DNA from: JABFRG01 sp046351415
Lineage (GTDB): Bacteria; Myxococcota_A; Polyangia; Polyangiales; Polyangiaceae
DNA length: 64,000 nt
Direction of reading: 5' to 3'
Assembly: GCA_046351415.1 (NCBI GenBank)
Contig: JAXLYO010000009.1
Location: 186,001 to 250,000 of the forward strand
In this document: one piece after another, positions 37,384-46,103 of the stretch
Layout of the letters: every line of letters begins with the position of its first letter
Numbering within the stretch: the first letter of the stretch is position 1
Notes under the pieces: generated by a model
The model's input: only the letters and a program-made list of their open reading frames with translations
Database searches by the model: none
What the model was told of the DNA's origin: nothing
Translations under genes and position numbers: made by a program

Positions 37384-38475
37384 TCAGCCCTTGGCGGCGC
37401 GTCCACGATCGACCGCCGCGGTGATGGCGGCGACGATTTCCGAGACTTCGAATGGCTTCTCGACGAGCGCGGCGTCGAGGAGGGTCTTGGGGATGTTGCC
37501 GCTACTGCCCGTCGCGAGGATCCAGGTGTCGGGATGCGAGACCCCTTGGAGATGCTTCGTGGCGGCGTCCGCATTCGAAGCAATGGGCGAAAGGTCGATG
37601 AGCACTGCGTCGAAGGCCCCCTTCACGGAGAGCAGCGAGCGGAGGTCTTCGGCCACCGACAAGACCGCACCACGCGCCTCCAGGGCCGTTTCGAGGAGTG
37701 CCCGCACTGCGAGGTCGTCTTCGACGAGGAGCACGCGAATGCCTTCGAGGCCGCCGCGAGACACATTCGTCTTGCTGCGTGGGACCTCGGGCACGTGAGG
37801 GTATCGCACCACGAAGCAAGCGCCGCCTTGCGCCAGCGCAGAAAGAGTCAGGTCGCCCCCGCGTGCGCGAAGCACCGAGCGCGCATGAGCGAGACCGATC
37901 CCGGTTCCCCCTTCGCGTGTGGAATCGCCGCGGAAGATCGATTCACGCCGTGCTTCGGGAACGCCCTCTCCGTCGTCCGCGACCTCGATGACGAACGTGC
38001 GGTCGTGCGCGAACAACCTGAGGACGATCCGCGTGCGTGCGAAGGCGACTGCATTCAGAGCCAGATTCAGAAGAACGTGTTCGAGTTCGAGCGCATCGAA
38101 CAGCTGCCCACCGGCCCGGATGTCGGTGTGCACGAAGATGCCCCGGCGACGCGCGAGGGCGGCACACCCTTCCGCGACCGCTTGAACCACCGCCTCGATG
38201 CGCGCCGGCGTGGGCTTCGATTCGCCGCCGATGGCCGCGCGCGCAAGCGATCTTCCTCGTCGAGCCTCCGCCGCAATGACCCGAAGAGCGGCCGAGATCG
38301 TCTCGAGACTGGCCCCAGGATGCGACGCTTCTTCCGCCCAACCGAGCACGACCGTGAGCGAGTTGGAGACGTCGTGGAGCGCTCCCGCGAGGTCGGTTGC
38401 GCTCGGGTCGTTGGGATCGTGAGAAGTCACAATGGCGCGCGTGAGCTTAACGCGAATTGACGAAAAGGAAAGCAT
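37384..38475 (-). CDS. Histidine kinase with C-terminal receiver domain
   Basis: A 363-aa hybrid signalling protein without a membrane segment or sensor domain. The HisKA-like helix has LHDVSNSLTVVLG with the phosphoacceptor His. The HATPase part shows NLALNAV, DDGEGVP and GTGIGLAHARS. The C-terminal receiver (about 245-360) starts RVLLVEDD, has an Asp in AVLIDLSP and the conserved Lys in ALVEKPF. Sensory input is missing, so it presumably reads another protein. The start is ambiguous: ATG 38475 or GTG 38517. It follows the phosphomevalonate kinase gene end by 66 bases on the same strand. Confidence 0.85.
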   Translation of the reverse strand: MLSFSSIRVKLTRAIVTSHDPNDPSATDLAGALHDVSNSLTVVLGWAEEASHPGASLETISAALRVIAAEARRGRSLARAAIGGESKPTPARIEAVVQAVAEGCAALARRRGIFVHTDIRAGGQLFDALELEHVLLNLALNAVAFARTRIVLRLFAHDRTFVIEVADDGEGVPEARRESIFRGDSTREGGTGIGLAHARSVLRARGGDLTLSALAQGGACFVVRYPHVPEVPRSKTNVSRGGLEGIRVLLVEDDLAVRALLETALEARGAVLSVAEDLRSLLSVKGAFDAVLIDLSPIASNADAATKHLQGVSHPDTWILATGSSGNIPKTLLDAALVEKPFEVSEIVAAITAAVDRGRAAKG

Positions 38476-38541
38476 CCTCGGCGGCCCTTTCGCCGCGGCA
38501 ACGCGCTCCCCGGACACTCGAAAGCGAACGGAAAACGCGTA

Positions 38542-39426
38542 TTAGACGGATTCTACGCCCGGCGCGCCGAGTTCGACATCGAGGGCCTCGATGCCGTGCT
38601 TCGCCGCAAGGTCCGCGAACGCGGGGCTGGCATCGCGCAGGCCTACGTAGACCGCCAAGTCGCCTCCGCCTGCGCCGGCTGGGTAAAAGACGCTCCTCTC
38701 GCGCGCTGCCACCTCGCCGAGCTCTCGCACCGCCGGAAGAAAGATGGACGCACCGGCCTCGATACCCAGCCGATCGAGCGCTGCAGCAAAGCGAGCGCAT
38801 GCGTCGCGAAAGCCGAGTCCATCGTTCTGGTGTGCGGCGTCGATCGCCTCGTGCGATGCCGCGACGACTGCATTCATGCATGTATCATACATGGACGCGT
38901 GAGCCTGCGCGAACGCACGTACCTGACCAAGAAGGTCGCTCGTCCGCGCACTCTGGGGCACGGCATACACGCGCACGACGAGGCCGTCCGGGAGACGAAC
39001 CGGGTCGACCACGGGGGAGTCGGCGATGCCGCCCTGACCGAACGCGAAGCTCTGGATGCCACCGAAGGTACTCGCGGCTACGTCGATGCCGCTGCCGCCA
39101 CCTTGAACATCCCGATGAATGCGCCGGGCTGTTTCGAAGATGCGGCTCCGATCTTCCCGAGGCGTACTCGCCATCAGGGCAGCGACGAGCGCGGCGGCGC
39201 TTCCGCCGAGCCCGAGCTTTCCGTGCGGACCATGAAATGCGGCGAGATCGACCCGCGGCGCATCACCGCGAGGAAACGCGGCTCGAAGCTCCGCTGTGCT
39301 CCCCTCGCCCGGGAACGCGCTGTCGGCGAGCGCGAAACGGCTCACGGATGCGACGATGGCCGGAGCGCCTTCGAGGACAGCGTAGGCCCCCGTCAGCACG
39401 ACCTTTCCCGGCGCCCGCGCCCTCAC
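38542..39426 (-). CDS. Phosphomevalonate kinase (GHMP family)
   Basis: A 294-aa GHMP kinase in the mevalonate cluster. It shows APGKVVLTGAYAVLEG, the glycine-rich ATP loop KLGLGGSAAALVAAL, and a C-terminal AGAGGGDLAVYV. By elimination (kinase and decarboxylase identified next door) it should phosphorylate mevalonate 5-phosphate. It is shorter than yeast-type enzymes and the assignment rests on context plus motifs. The start is GTG 39426 in a GTGA overlap with the decarboxylase stop, so the genes are translationally coupled. Confidence 0.8.
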   Translation of the reverse strand: MRARAPGKVVLTGAYAVLEGAPAIVASVSRFALADSAFPGEGSTAELRAAFPRGDAPRVDLAAFHGPHGKLGLGGSAAALVAALMASTPREDRSRIFETARRIHRDVQGGGSGIDVAASTFGGIQSFAFGQGGIADSPVVDPVRLPDGLVVRVYAVPQSARTSDLLGQVRAFAQAHASMYDTCMNAVVAASHEAIDAAHQNDGLGFRDACARFAAALDRLGIEAGASIFLPAVRELGEVAARERSVFYPAGAGGGDLAVYVGLRDASPAFADLAAKHGIEALDVELGAPGVESV

Positions 39427-40376
39427 GCTAGCCTCGTTGCACCTGGCCCGGGCGATGCTTCGATGAGGCGGAGTACGCCGGGCACGGAAGCGAGAGCTCG
39501 GGAAACCTTCGGCGCGTCCTCCGGCTTCGTGAGCACCTTGACGTGTGGCCCTGCGTCCATGGTCGCGTAGGCCGCCAAACCCTCGCGCCGAAGACGCTTC
39601 ACCTCGCGATACACCTCGTAGGTGGGTTCCCGGAAGTAAATGACCCCGGCCGCCATGGCGCTCGCGTGCATGGCGAGGGCACTGCTCTCGGCAAGCTCGC
39701 CGACGCGCTCGAAATCGCCAGCGAGAAGAGCTGCCTTCAAGTCTGCAAACACCTGGGGTGCAAAGGCCGTCCAGGCAGAATAGTAAGGACTCGCCGCTTG
39801 CGTCTGCGTCATTCCGTCGGTGGAGGACGTCTCCTTGGCTGCCTCGGAGACAACGCAAACGATGACGCGGAGAGGCAAGCGAGAGGGCGATGCCACCGGG
39901 GCCGCCGGGTGCCCTGGCACGAGTTCGACGTAGCCTCCGAACAGACTTCTGGCTGCACTCGCGGAGCCTTCCCGCGCGATCGAAGACAGCTCGGCCGCAT
40001 CGAGAGAAAGCCCGTAGGCGCCAGCTCCCGCGACCGCCAATGCGGCCATGCCGGATGCACTCGATGCAAGACCACTCGCGGTGGGGAAGTCATTCTCCGA
40101 GACGACGCGTGCGAATGGGACGGGGCCCGTCGCCCTCCGCCGGAGAAGGTCGAGCACCTTTACCCCCTTCCGTCGCGCAGGGCCGGCGACGAGAGAACCC
40201 CCGATGATGAGCTCGTCCTCTCGCAACGATGGGTCGAGTTCCACTGTCGTCTTTGTCTGCATCCCTGCAAGCGTGACCGACAAGCTCGGAACTGCAGGTA
40301 CGTTGTCCGCGCCGGGTTGCTTGCCCCAGTACTTGGCGAGAGCGATGTTCGGGTGCGCAACGGCCGAGGCCTTCAA
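39423..40376 (-). CDS. mvaD: Diphosphomevalonate decarboxylase
   Basis: Converts mevalonate 5-diphosphate to isopentenyl diphosphate with ATP. The hallmark motifs are clear: NIALAKYWGK at the N-terminus, NDFPTASGLASSASG as the phosphate loop and ARSLFGGYVEL with the catalytic-region Ser/Arg. At 317 aa the length is normal. It overlaps the mevalonate kinase gene upstream (ATGA) and the phosphomevalonate kinase gene downstream (GTGA) by 4 bases each. Confidence 0.95.
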   Translation of the reverse strand: MKASAVAHPNIALAKYWGKQPGADNVPAVPSLSVTLAGMQTKTTVELDPSLREDELIIGGSLVAGPARRKGVKVLDLLRRRATGPVPFARVVSENDFPTASGLASSASGMAALAVAGAGAYGLSLDAAELSSIAREGSASAARSLFGGYVELVPGHPAAPVASPSRLPLRVIVCVVSEAAKETSSTDGMTQTQAASPYYSAWTAFAPQVFADLKAALLAGDFERVGELAESSALAMHASAMAAGVIYFREPTYEVYREVKRLRREGLAAYATMDAGPHVKVLTKPEDAPKVSRALASVPGVLRLIEASPGPGATRLA

Positions 40377-41332
40377 GGCACCGCTCGCCGCAGGGGAGGT
40401 TCAACGGAAACCGTCGTCGCGACGCACGTGTGGAACCCGGAGAATCCAGCCGTCTTCCAAGCCTCGAGCACGCGAGAAGCGCTCTCTCCGCTTTCGACGA
40501 GGGCAACGACGCACCCTCCCCCGCCCGCACCGGTCAGCTTCGATCCGAGTGCTCCGGCTGCACGGGCTTCTTTGCACAACGTCTCGATTTCCGGTGTGGA
40601 GAGGAACAAACCACTCAAGATCATCTGGTTCAGATCGAGGAGTTTGCCAACTGCCCTCATGTCGCCGTCCTGGAGCGCTAGGCGACCATTCTCGACGAGC
40701 GACCGAATGCCCGACCATGCCTTTTCGACGAGCTCGGGGTTCTGCGCTTTGCGCTTCGCGACCGACTCGACCATGGCCTTCGTCGCAGACGATGTCCCGG
40801 AGTCACCAATGCAGAGATGAATGGCCGACGGCGTGAGCACTGGCTCGACGATACCGCCGCGCGTGAAGTAGATGCACCCACCGCGAGAAGCGACGGCAGC
40901 GTCGATGCCGGAGGGATTTCCGTGAAAGACGCGCTCCCACGCCATGACGCGCGCTTCGATGACGTCGGAGGGTGCCGCAGGATCGAGCGCTCGAGCAACC
41001 GCGACGCCAACCGCGGCCGATGACCCGAGGCCACCGCCGGGCGGAAGGTCACCATCGGCTTCGAGCGAGACCCCTTCGAATGCGTTACCCGTTTCACGTC
41101 GGGTCACCTCGAGAAGAGCGCGAAACGCGAGGGCGAGAGGCACCTCGTCGGCTTCGGTGAGGAAGATGTTCCAGGTTGGAATCGAGAGCGAGGCTGGCGC
41201 GGTGGAGCTTGCCCCTTCCCCCGTGAGCCAAGCCGTCGCGCCGCGATCGATTCCCACGGCAAGCGCGGGCACCCCGTAGACAACGGCGTGCTCCCCGAGA
41301 AGGATGACCTTGCCGGCTCCCCGACCCTTCAT
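40373..41332 (-). CDS. mvk: Mevalonate kinase
   Basis: A 319-aa GHMP kinase phosphorylating mevalonate. It has GKVILLGEHAVVYGVPALA, the ATP loop LPPGGGLGSSAAVGVA, HGNPSGIDAAVA, and a KLTGAGGGGCVVALV C-terminal motif, all diagnostic for mevalonate kinases. ATG 41332 overlaps the prenyl synthase stop (ATGA). A longer open frame upstream lies inside that gene and is not used. It is the second gene of a four-gene coupled operon. Confidence 0.95.
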   Translation of the reverse strand: MKGRGAGKVILLGEHAVVYGVPALAVGIDRGATAWLTGEGASSTAPASLSIPTWNIFLTEADEVPLALAFRALLEVTRRETGNAFEGVSLEADGDLPPGGGLGSSAAVGVAVARALDPAAPSDVIEARVMAWERVFHGNPSGIDAAVASRGGCIYFTRGGIVEPVLTPSAIHLCIGDSGTSSATKAMVESVAKRKAQNPELVEKAWSGIRSLVENGRLALQDGDMRAVGKLLDLNQMILSGLFLSTPEIETLCKEARAAGALGSKLTGAGGGGCVVALVESGESASRVLEAWKTAGFSGFHTCVATTVSVEPPLRRAVP

Positions 41333-42396
41333 CGTGCCCGCTCCGTGAGGGACGACAGCGCTCCGCATAGGAGGTCGCGGGTTTCCGGGTTGAAAGGAAG
41401 AGTTCGAGCGATGTTCCACGCCTCCTCGACTAGCACTCGAATGCGCGCTTCGACACGTTCCTTTGCACCGCTGGCCTCCAAAGCCGCACGAACGGTCGCG
41501 AGGTCCTCGTCGCTGGCGCGGGCGAGGAGCACTCTTTCGTAGACGTCGCGTGAAACTCCCGTGGAAGGTAGCTCCGCGGTCAGGATCGTGCGCTTGCCCT
41601 GACGGAGGTCGGTGAGCGCCTCTTTCCCCGTAACCGTCGGGTCGCCGAACGTTCCGAGCAAGTCGTCGCGATATTGGAACGCGATTCCCGCGGAGCGCCC
41701 GAATGCCGTGACCTGCGCCAGAAGCTCGCTCGAGGCCCCTGCAAGCGTGGCACCGATCGCGAGGGGCCCCGAAACCGTGTAGGACGCCGTCTTGTATTCG
41801 TGGATCTTGTCGACGAATTCGGCCTCGTCCTCGAGGCTGCTACGAAGGACGGCAACGAGATCCATGCCCTGCCCCAGCACGACCTGCTCGTGCATGTCGG
41901 CGAAGACGCGGGCGGCGGCCACGAGCCTGTCTGGGGCAACATCCGACTCGAGCAACGCCCTCTGGGAGAGCGCACTCGCGTAGTCCCCCGCGACGATCGC
42001 GGCACTATCGCCGAAGCGCTTTCCACCGAACGCTCTCCCCAGGGCAACGTGGGCGGTCGAAGCGCCGCGGCGTACGTCGTCTTGATCCATCCAATCGTCG
42101 TGAATCAGAAGATAAGCCTGGAGAAGCTCCATCGAGATCTGTGCGCCAAGGGTTCGTGCGAGGGCGTCCTCGATGGTTCCGCCCGCGATTCCCCAATACG
42201 CGAGCGCGACGAGCGCGGGCCTCAGGCGCTTGCCTCCTCGCGTGACCAAGTTGATCACTTCGCTCCGAATGTGGCCGAGCGAAGGGTCGGCAACGGGGAC
42301 GGCTCGCGCTTCGAGCCATCGCGCGATGGCCGGTTCGAGCTCCGCCCGGAGCCGACCCAAGAACACCTCGAAATGTTGGAGAGATGGCGCTGTCAT
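41329..42396 (-). CDS. Polyprenyl (probably geranylgeranyl) diphosphate synthase
   Basis: A 355-aa trans-prenyltransferase. The first Asp-rich motif DDWMD begins at residue 100 and the second, DDLLGTFGD, at about 244. GGKRLRP is the isopentenyl-diphosphate site. The first motif has only two residues between the Asp pair and the last Asp, and Tyr95 sits five residues before it, the type I geranylgeranyl synthase pattern. Product length is therefore inferred as C20. First gene of the minus-strand mevalonate operon and divergent from idi2, with a 102-base promoter gap between them. Confidence 0.9.
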   Translation of the reverse strand: MTAPSLQHFEVFLGRLRAELEPAIARWLEARAVPVADPSLGHIRSEVINLVTRGGKRLRPALVALAYWGIAGGTIEDALARTLGAQISMELLQAYLLIHDDWMDQDDVRRGASTAHVALGRAFGGKRFGDSAAIVAGDYASALSQRALLESDVAPDRLVAAARVFADMHEQVVLGQGMDLVAVLRSSLEDEAEFVDKIHEYKTASYTVSGPLAIGATLAGASSELLAQVTAFGRSAGIAFQYRDDLLGTFGDPTVTGKEALTDLRQGKRTILTAELPSTGVSRDVYERVLLARASDEDLATVRAALEASGAKERVEARIRVLVEEAWNIARTLPFNPETRDLLCGALSSLTERAR

Positions 42397-42498
42397 CCAA
42401 GGCCTGCTTGCAGTGCCCGATCTACCACGGACCAGCCCTGCGCGCGCACGTTCGTTTGACGGACGGTACGTGCCGTGCTCCTCTCCACGGCACCGCTC

Positions 42499-43554
42499 AT
42501 GAGTGCCGACCTCTCCAAGCGCAAGCAAGACCACCTCGCACTTTGTGCGACGGATGCGGTGTCGTTTCGCAACCAAGGCACGCTCTTCGACTGCGTCAAG
42601 TTCGTGCACGACTCCCTACCTGAGCTCTCGCTCGACGAAATCGATCTCGGAACCACCGTCCTCGGCAAGAAGCTCCGTGCCCCCATCTTCATTGCTGCGA
42701 TGACGGGAGGAACCGCCGAGGCCCGTGAGGTCAACCGTGCACTCGCAGCCATCGCCGAAGCGCGTGGGTATGGGTTTGGCCTCGGAAGCCAGCGCGCCAT
42801 GCATCGCGACGCATCCAAGCAGTCGACCTACGAAGTACGCGACGTGGCGCCGGCGGCGCTCGTTCTCGGCAATATCGGCGTCGTCCAGGCGTCTTCCATG
42901 TCGACGAACGAAGTGCGCGCGATGTGCGATGCATCGGGTGTCGATGCACTCTGCATCCACATGAACCCGGCCATGGAGGTCGTCCAACCCGGAGGCGATC
43001 GCGACTTTCGCGGGGGCGTTGCGACCTTCGAGCGGTTGGTGGCCGAACTCGGTCGTCCCATCGTCGCCAAGGAAACAGGGTGCGGCATTTCACGAGCTCT
43101 CGGCACACGTCTTTTCGCTGTAGGCGTTCGCCACGTGGACGTCTCCGGTGCGGGCGGCACGTCTTGGGTCGGAGTCGAGGCTCTTCGTGCAGACACCGAG
43201 ACGACCCGCAGCGTCGGCGAGCTCCTCTGGGACTGGGGCATTCCCACTGCCGCCAGCGTCGGCCTCGTGGCCCCGCTCGGCTTCGAGACCGTCATCGCGA
43301 CCGGAGGTATCAAGACGGGCCTCGACGTCGCGAAAGCGATTGCGCTTGGCGCCCATGCCGCAGGGATTGCGCGCCCCGTACTCATGGCCTTCCGTGAGGG
43401 CGGCGAAAAACGCGCAACGGAATTCCTGGACGGAATCGAACACGCACTTCGCGCCGTGCTCCTCCTGACAGGTTGTCGCTCCCTGGGAGACCTCCGCCGC
43501 GCCCCAAAACTCGTCGTCGGCGAACTCGAAAAGTGGCTCTCGGCTTCGGTTTAA
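42499..43554 (+). CDS. fni: Type 2 isopentenyl-diphosphate delta-isomerase
   Basis: The FMN- and NADPH-dependent isomerase that interconverts IPP and DMAPP, 351 aa. It begins MSADLSKRKQDHLALC, the family's KRKxxHL signature. It also has FIAAMTGGTAEA, GLGSQRA, LCIHMNPAMEVVQPGGDRDF, VAKETGCGIS, GAGGTSW and IATGGIKTGLDVAKAI. ATG 42499 is preferred over an in-frame GTG at 42475 because it gives the standard N-terminus. It stands divergent from the prenyl synthase/mevalonate operon, completing the route from mevalonate. Direct 9-bp repeats TAAGTTGAG start at its stop. Confidence 0.95.
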   Translation: MSADLSKRKQDHLALCATDAVSFRNQGTLFDCVKFVHDSLPELSLDEIDLGTTVLGKKLRAPIFIAAMTGGTAEAREVNRALAAIAEARGYGFGLGSQRAMHRDASKQSTYEVRDVAPAALVLGNIGVVQASSMSTNEVRAMCDASGVDALCIHMNPAMEVVQPGGDRDFRGGVATFERLVAELGRPIVAKETGCGISRALGTRLFAVGVRHVDVSGAGGTSWVGVEALRADTETTRSVGELLWDWGIPTAASVGLVAPLGFETVIATGGIKTGLDVAKAIALGAHAAGIARPVLMAFREGGEKRATEFLDGIEHALRAVLLLTGCRSLGDLRRAPKLVVGELEKWLSASV

Positions 43555-43593
43555 GTTGAGCCGTACGACGACGACGAAAAGCCCATACCTAAG

Positions 43594-43623
43594 TTGAGTC
43601 ACGGGGCGTAGGCGAGCTACACT
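43594..43623 (+). promoter_or_regulatory. Putative sigma-70-type promoter for the CheY-like gene
   Basis: TTGAGT (43594-43599) and TACACT (43618-43623) are separated by 18 bases. The predicted start would be within about 5 bases of ATG 43634, implying a nearly leaderless transcript. The -35 box sits in the second copy of a TAAGTTGAG direct repeat (43552-43560 and 43590-43598). Weakly supported. Confidence 0.3.
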
Positions 43624-43633
43624 GATACTAGAG

Positions 43634-44014
43634 ATGAGTACGGAGCTAACCTGCCTCGTCGTTGAAGATTCGCCGATGATGCGTCAGCTGCTCGTGTTCG
43701 CGCTGGGGCGCATTCGTGGCATGCGCATCGTCGAGGCGGAAGACGGCATCGATGCGTTGCGCAAGCTCGCGCTCGCCCGCTTCGACATCATCCTCACGGA
43801 CATCAACATGCCCATTATGGATGGGCTAAAGCTCGTGCGGCGCGTCCGAATGGACCCGATCCACAAGGCCGTGCCAATCATCGTCATCACGACCGAGACC
43901 TCGGAAGAGGACCGCAATCGAGCGCTCGACCTCGGTGCGAACGCATACATCACGAAGCCGATTCAAGCTCCGCAGGTCCTCGCGAAGGTTCGCGAGCTGC
44001 TCCAGCTCCCTTGA
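43634..44014 (+). CDS. CheY-like single-domain response regulator
   Basis: A 126-aa receiver domain without an output domain. VVEDSPMMRQLL supplies the acidic pocket, Asp56 in ILTDINMPIMDG is the phosphorylation site, VITTETS carries the Thr, and Lys108 is in YITKPIQ. It probably passes phosphate or docks to a motor or kinase. It is coupled to rsmE: the next gene's TTG start overlaps its stop (TTGA). No kinase gene is adjacent. Confidence 0.93.
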   Translation: MSTELTCLVVEDSPMMRQLLVFALGRIRGMRIVEAEDGIDALRKLALARFDIILTDINMPIMDGLKLVRRVRMDPIHKAVPIIVITTETSEEDRNRALDLGANAYITKPIQAPQVLAKVRELLQLP

Positions 44015-44736
44015 ACCTCATTCTCCTCCGCGAAGGCGAGCGCGCCCACGGCGACACGTTTCGCATCGATGGAGACCGCGCGGCTCACGTGAGCAAGGTC
44101 CTCCGCGCGAAAGAGGGTGACTCGCTCGTCGTGGGTTTGCTCGATGGCCCTCTCGGCAAAGGACGCGTCATGGCCATCACGGAAGGGTCCGTCACCCTCG
44201 CATGCACGTTCGACGCGACGGTCCGACCACGTGCTTCGTTCGACGTTGCGCTGGCCGTGCCGCGCCCGAAGATGCTCCGTCGCATCTTGTTCGCGGCCGC
44301 CGAGATCGGTGTCGATCGTCTCGTGCTCTTTCGGACCTGGCGTGTAGAGCAAGCCTATCTTTCTTCGCCGGCACTCGAGCCGGACGCGTGTCTGCCGCAT
44401 CTCGTCCAAGGCCTCATGCAAGGAAGGAGTACGCGCCTCCCGCTCGTCACGTTCGTTCCGACATTCCGCGCCTTCCTGGACGAAGCTCTGCCATCGCTCA
44501 AAGTGCCCCGATTCGTCTTGCATCCGACGGACGCCCCTTTGCTCCGTTCGGATGGAGAGGGGCACGGCACGCTCGTCCTCGGCCCGGAAGGGGGCTTCAT
44601 TCCGCGCGAGGTGGAGAGCCTGAACGCAAGAGGCTGTCTGCCAAGGACCCTTGGACCTCGTATTCTTCGCGTGGAGACGGCGTTCGTGTACGCGCTTGCG
44701 GCGCTCGGAAGCGTCGAGCACCAGAGCGCGCGCTAG
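44011..44736 (+). CDS. rsmE: 16S rRNA (uracil-1498-N3)-methyltransferase RsmE
   Basis: A SPOUT methyltransferase, 241 aa. An N-terminal PUA-like part (HVSKVLRAKEGDSLVVG) precedes the SPOUT knot with LGPEGGFIPREVE and LGPRILRVETA, which bind S-adenosylmethionine. It methylates 16S rRNA U1498 in the decoding region. The start is TTG at 44011, overlapping the CheY-like gene stop. Its TAG stop lies in a CTAG that also encodes the stop of convergent gshA. Confidence 0.93.
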   Translation: MNLILLREGERAHGDTFRIDGDRAAHVSKVLRAKEGDSLVVGLLDGPLGKGRVMAITEGSVTLACTFDATVRPRASFDVALAVPRPKMLRRILFAAAEIGVDRLVLFRTWRVEQAYLSSPALEPDACLPHLVQGLMQGRSTRLPLVTFVPTFRAFLDEALPSLKVPRFVLHPTDAPLLRSDGEGHGTLVLGPEGGFIPREVESLNARGCLPRTLGPRILRVETAFVYALAALGSVEHQSAR

Positions 44737-46103
44737 GTCGTAATCTCCGCGGCTGCGATGATGCTCGCGGGGTCGAGGTCGCCGCCCTTTGCGTTCGCCT
44801 TCGCGCGCGCGAGCAGATCATCTGCCGGTGACTTCGCGGAAGCCGCGAGCTTTTCGAGCGGCTCGAGGAACTTCGATTCGTCTTTGCCATTCGCATCGAT
44901 GCGCTTGCGGCGCATGAGCCCCGACTTGGAAATGGAGATGACGCGCTCGGCATAGGCCGCGAGCGGCTTCCCGCGGAACGTCGCCTCGAGGCCCCCATGA
45001 GCCGCGGCGGGTCGGAGTGCCATGAGCTCGTCATGGTTCCAGTCGGCGGTGAGTTCGTCACACGCATGAAGCGCCTCTTCGTCGTAGAGGATTCCCGTCC
45101 ACAATGCGGCGAGCGCTGCCATGAGAGGCGTGTCTTGCGAGTCGGCGCCGCGAATCTCGAGGGTCTTCTTCAAGCGCACTTCTGGAAAGAGCGTATTCAG
45201 ATGGGTTTGCCAATCGTTCTGTGTGGCGGAGTACCCTTCGAAGCCTTCCTTCCAGAACGAACGGAAAGTCTGCCCGGTGTTCTTGATGGGTTTCCCCTCG
45301 CGCTTCAGCATGAACATCGGCACGTCGAGCGCCCACTCTACGTACTTCTCGTAACTGGCGTCGGATTCGAGCAGCGACGGAACGAGCCCGCTGCGGTCGG
45401 GGTCGACGTCGAGCCACACCTTGCCTCGATACGTCTTTCCGCCGTGGACCTTGCCCTCGTAGAACGGGCTATTCGCGAAGAGCGCCGTGTTCATCGGCGA
45501 GAGACGAAGAGCGACTCGCATCTTCTGCATCGCGTCCTTCTCGCTCGAGTAGTCGAAGTTGGCCTGCACCGTCGCCGTGCGAAGCATCATGTCGAGCGCG
45601 TGCTCGCCGCGTGTGGGAAGGTACTCGCGCATGATGCCATAGCGCATTTTCGGAACGAACGTGTAATCCGCACACTTTGCAAACGGATGAAAGCCGACGC
45701 CGAGCCAACGGACGCCGAGCTCTTTCGACAAAGGCGCGATTTCCGAGTGGTGCCGAACGGCTTCGGAGAACACTTGATGGACGTCTTCGTGGGCCGCCCC
45801 GGAGAGCTCGAACTGGCTACCGGGCTCGAGTGTGATGGAGGCGTGGTTGCGAAGGAGCGCGATCGTGGGACCGCCGGGTCCCTCGCCCTCCGGCATCCAG
45901 CCGTGCTCTTTGGCGAGCATCTCCATGAAGCGGGAGACGCCCGTGGGCCCGTCGTAGCCGATGGGCCGGCCCCCCGAAAGGACGCCGAACTTTTCCATCT
46001 CGGGTCCGATTCGGTACTCGTCGTGAGGTTTTTCCGCAGAGAGGAACGGGACGAAGAGCTCTTCGCGCTTTTCGAGAGGAGTTTCGGGATATTGAGACGC
46101 CAC
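44733..46103 (-). CDS. gshA: Glutamate-cysteine ligase (plant/proteobacterial GCS2-type)
   Basis: The first enzyme of glutathione synthesis, joining glutamate to cysteine with ATP, 456 aa. Family blocks include YRIGPEMEKFGV, ITLEPGSQFELSGA, GFHPFAKCADYTFVPKMRYG, YLPTRGEHALDMMLRTATVQ, FEGYSATQNDWQTHLNTLFPEVRLK and LEIRGADSQDTPLM, as in plant-type and many proteobacterial enzymes. No glutathione synthetase is in the window. It is convergent with rsmE with a shared CTAG. Confidence 0.95.
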   Translation of the reverse strand: MASQYPETPLEKREELFVPFLSAEKPHDEYRIGPEMEKFGVLSGGRPIGYDGPTGVSRFMEMLAKEHGWMPEGEGPGGPTIALLRNHASITLEPGSQFELSGAAHEDVHQVFSEAVRHHSEIAPLSKELGVRWLGVGFHPFAKCADYTFVPKMRYGIMREYLPTRGEHALDMMLRTATVQANFDYSSEKDAMQKMRVALRLSPMNTALFANSPFYEGKVHGGKTYRGKVWLDVDPDRSGLVPSLLESDASYEKYVEWALDVPMFMLKREGKPIKNTGQTFRSFWKEGFEGYSATQNDWQTHLNTLFPEVRLKKTLEIRGADSQDTPLMAALAALWTGILYDEEALHACDELTADWNHDELMALRPAAAHGGLEATFRGKPLAAYAERVISISKSGLMRRKRIDANGKDESKFLEPLEKLAASAKSPADDLLARAKANAKGGDLDPASIIAAAEITT

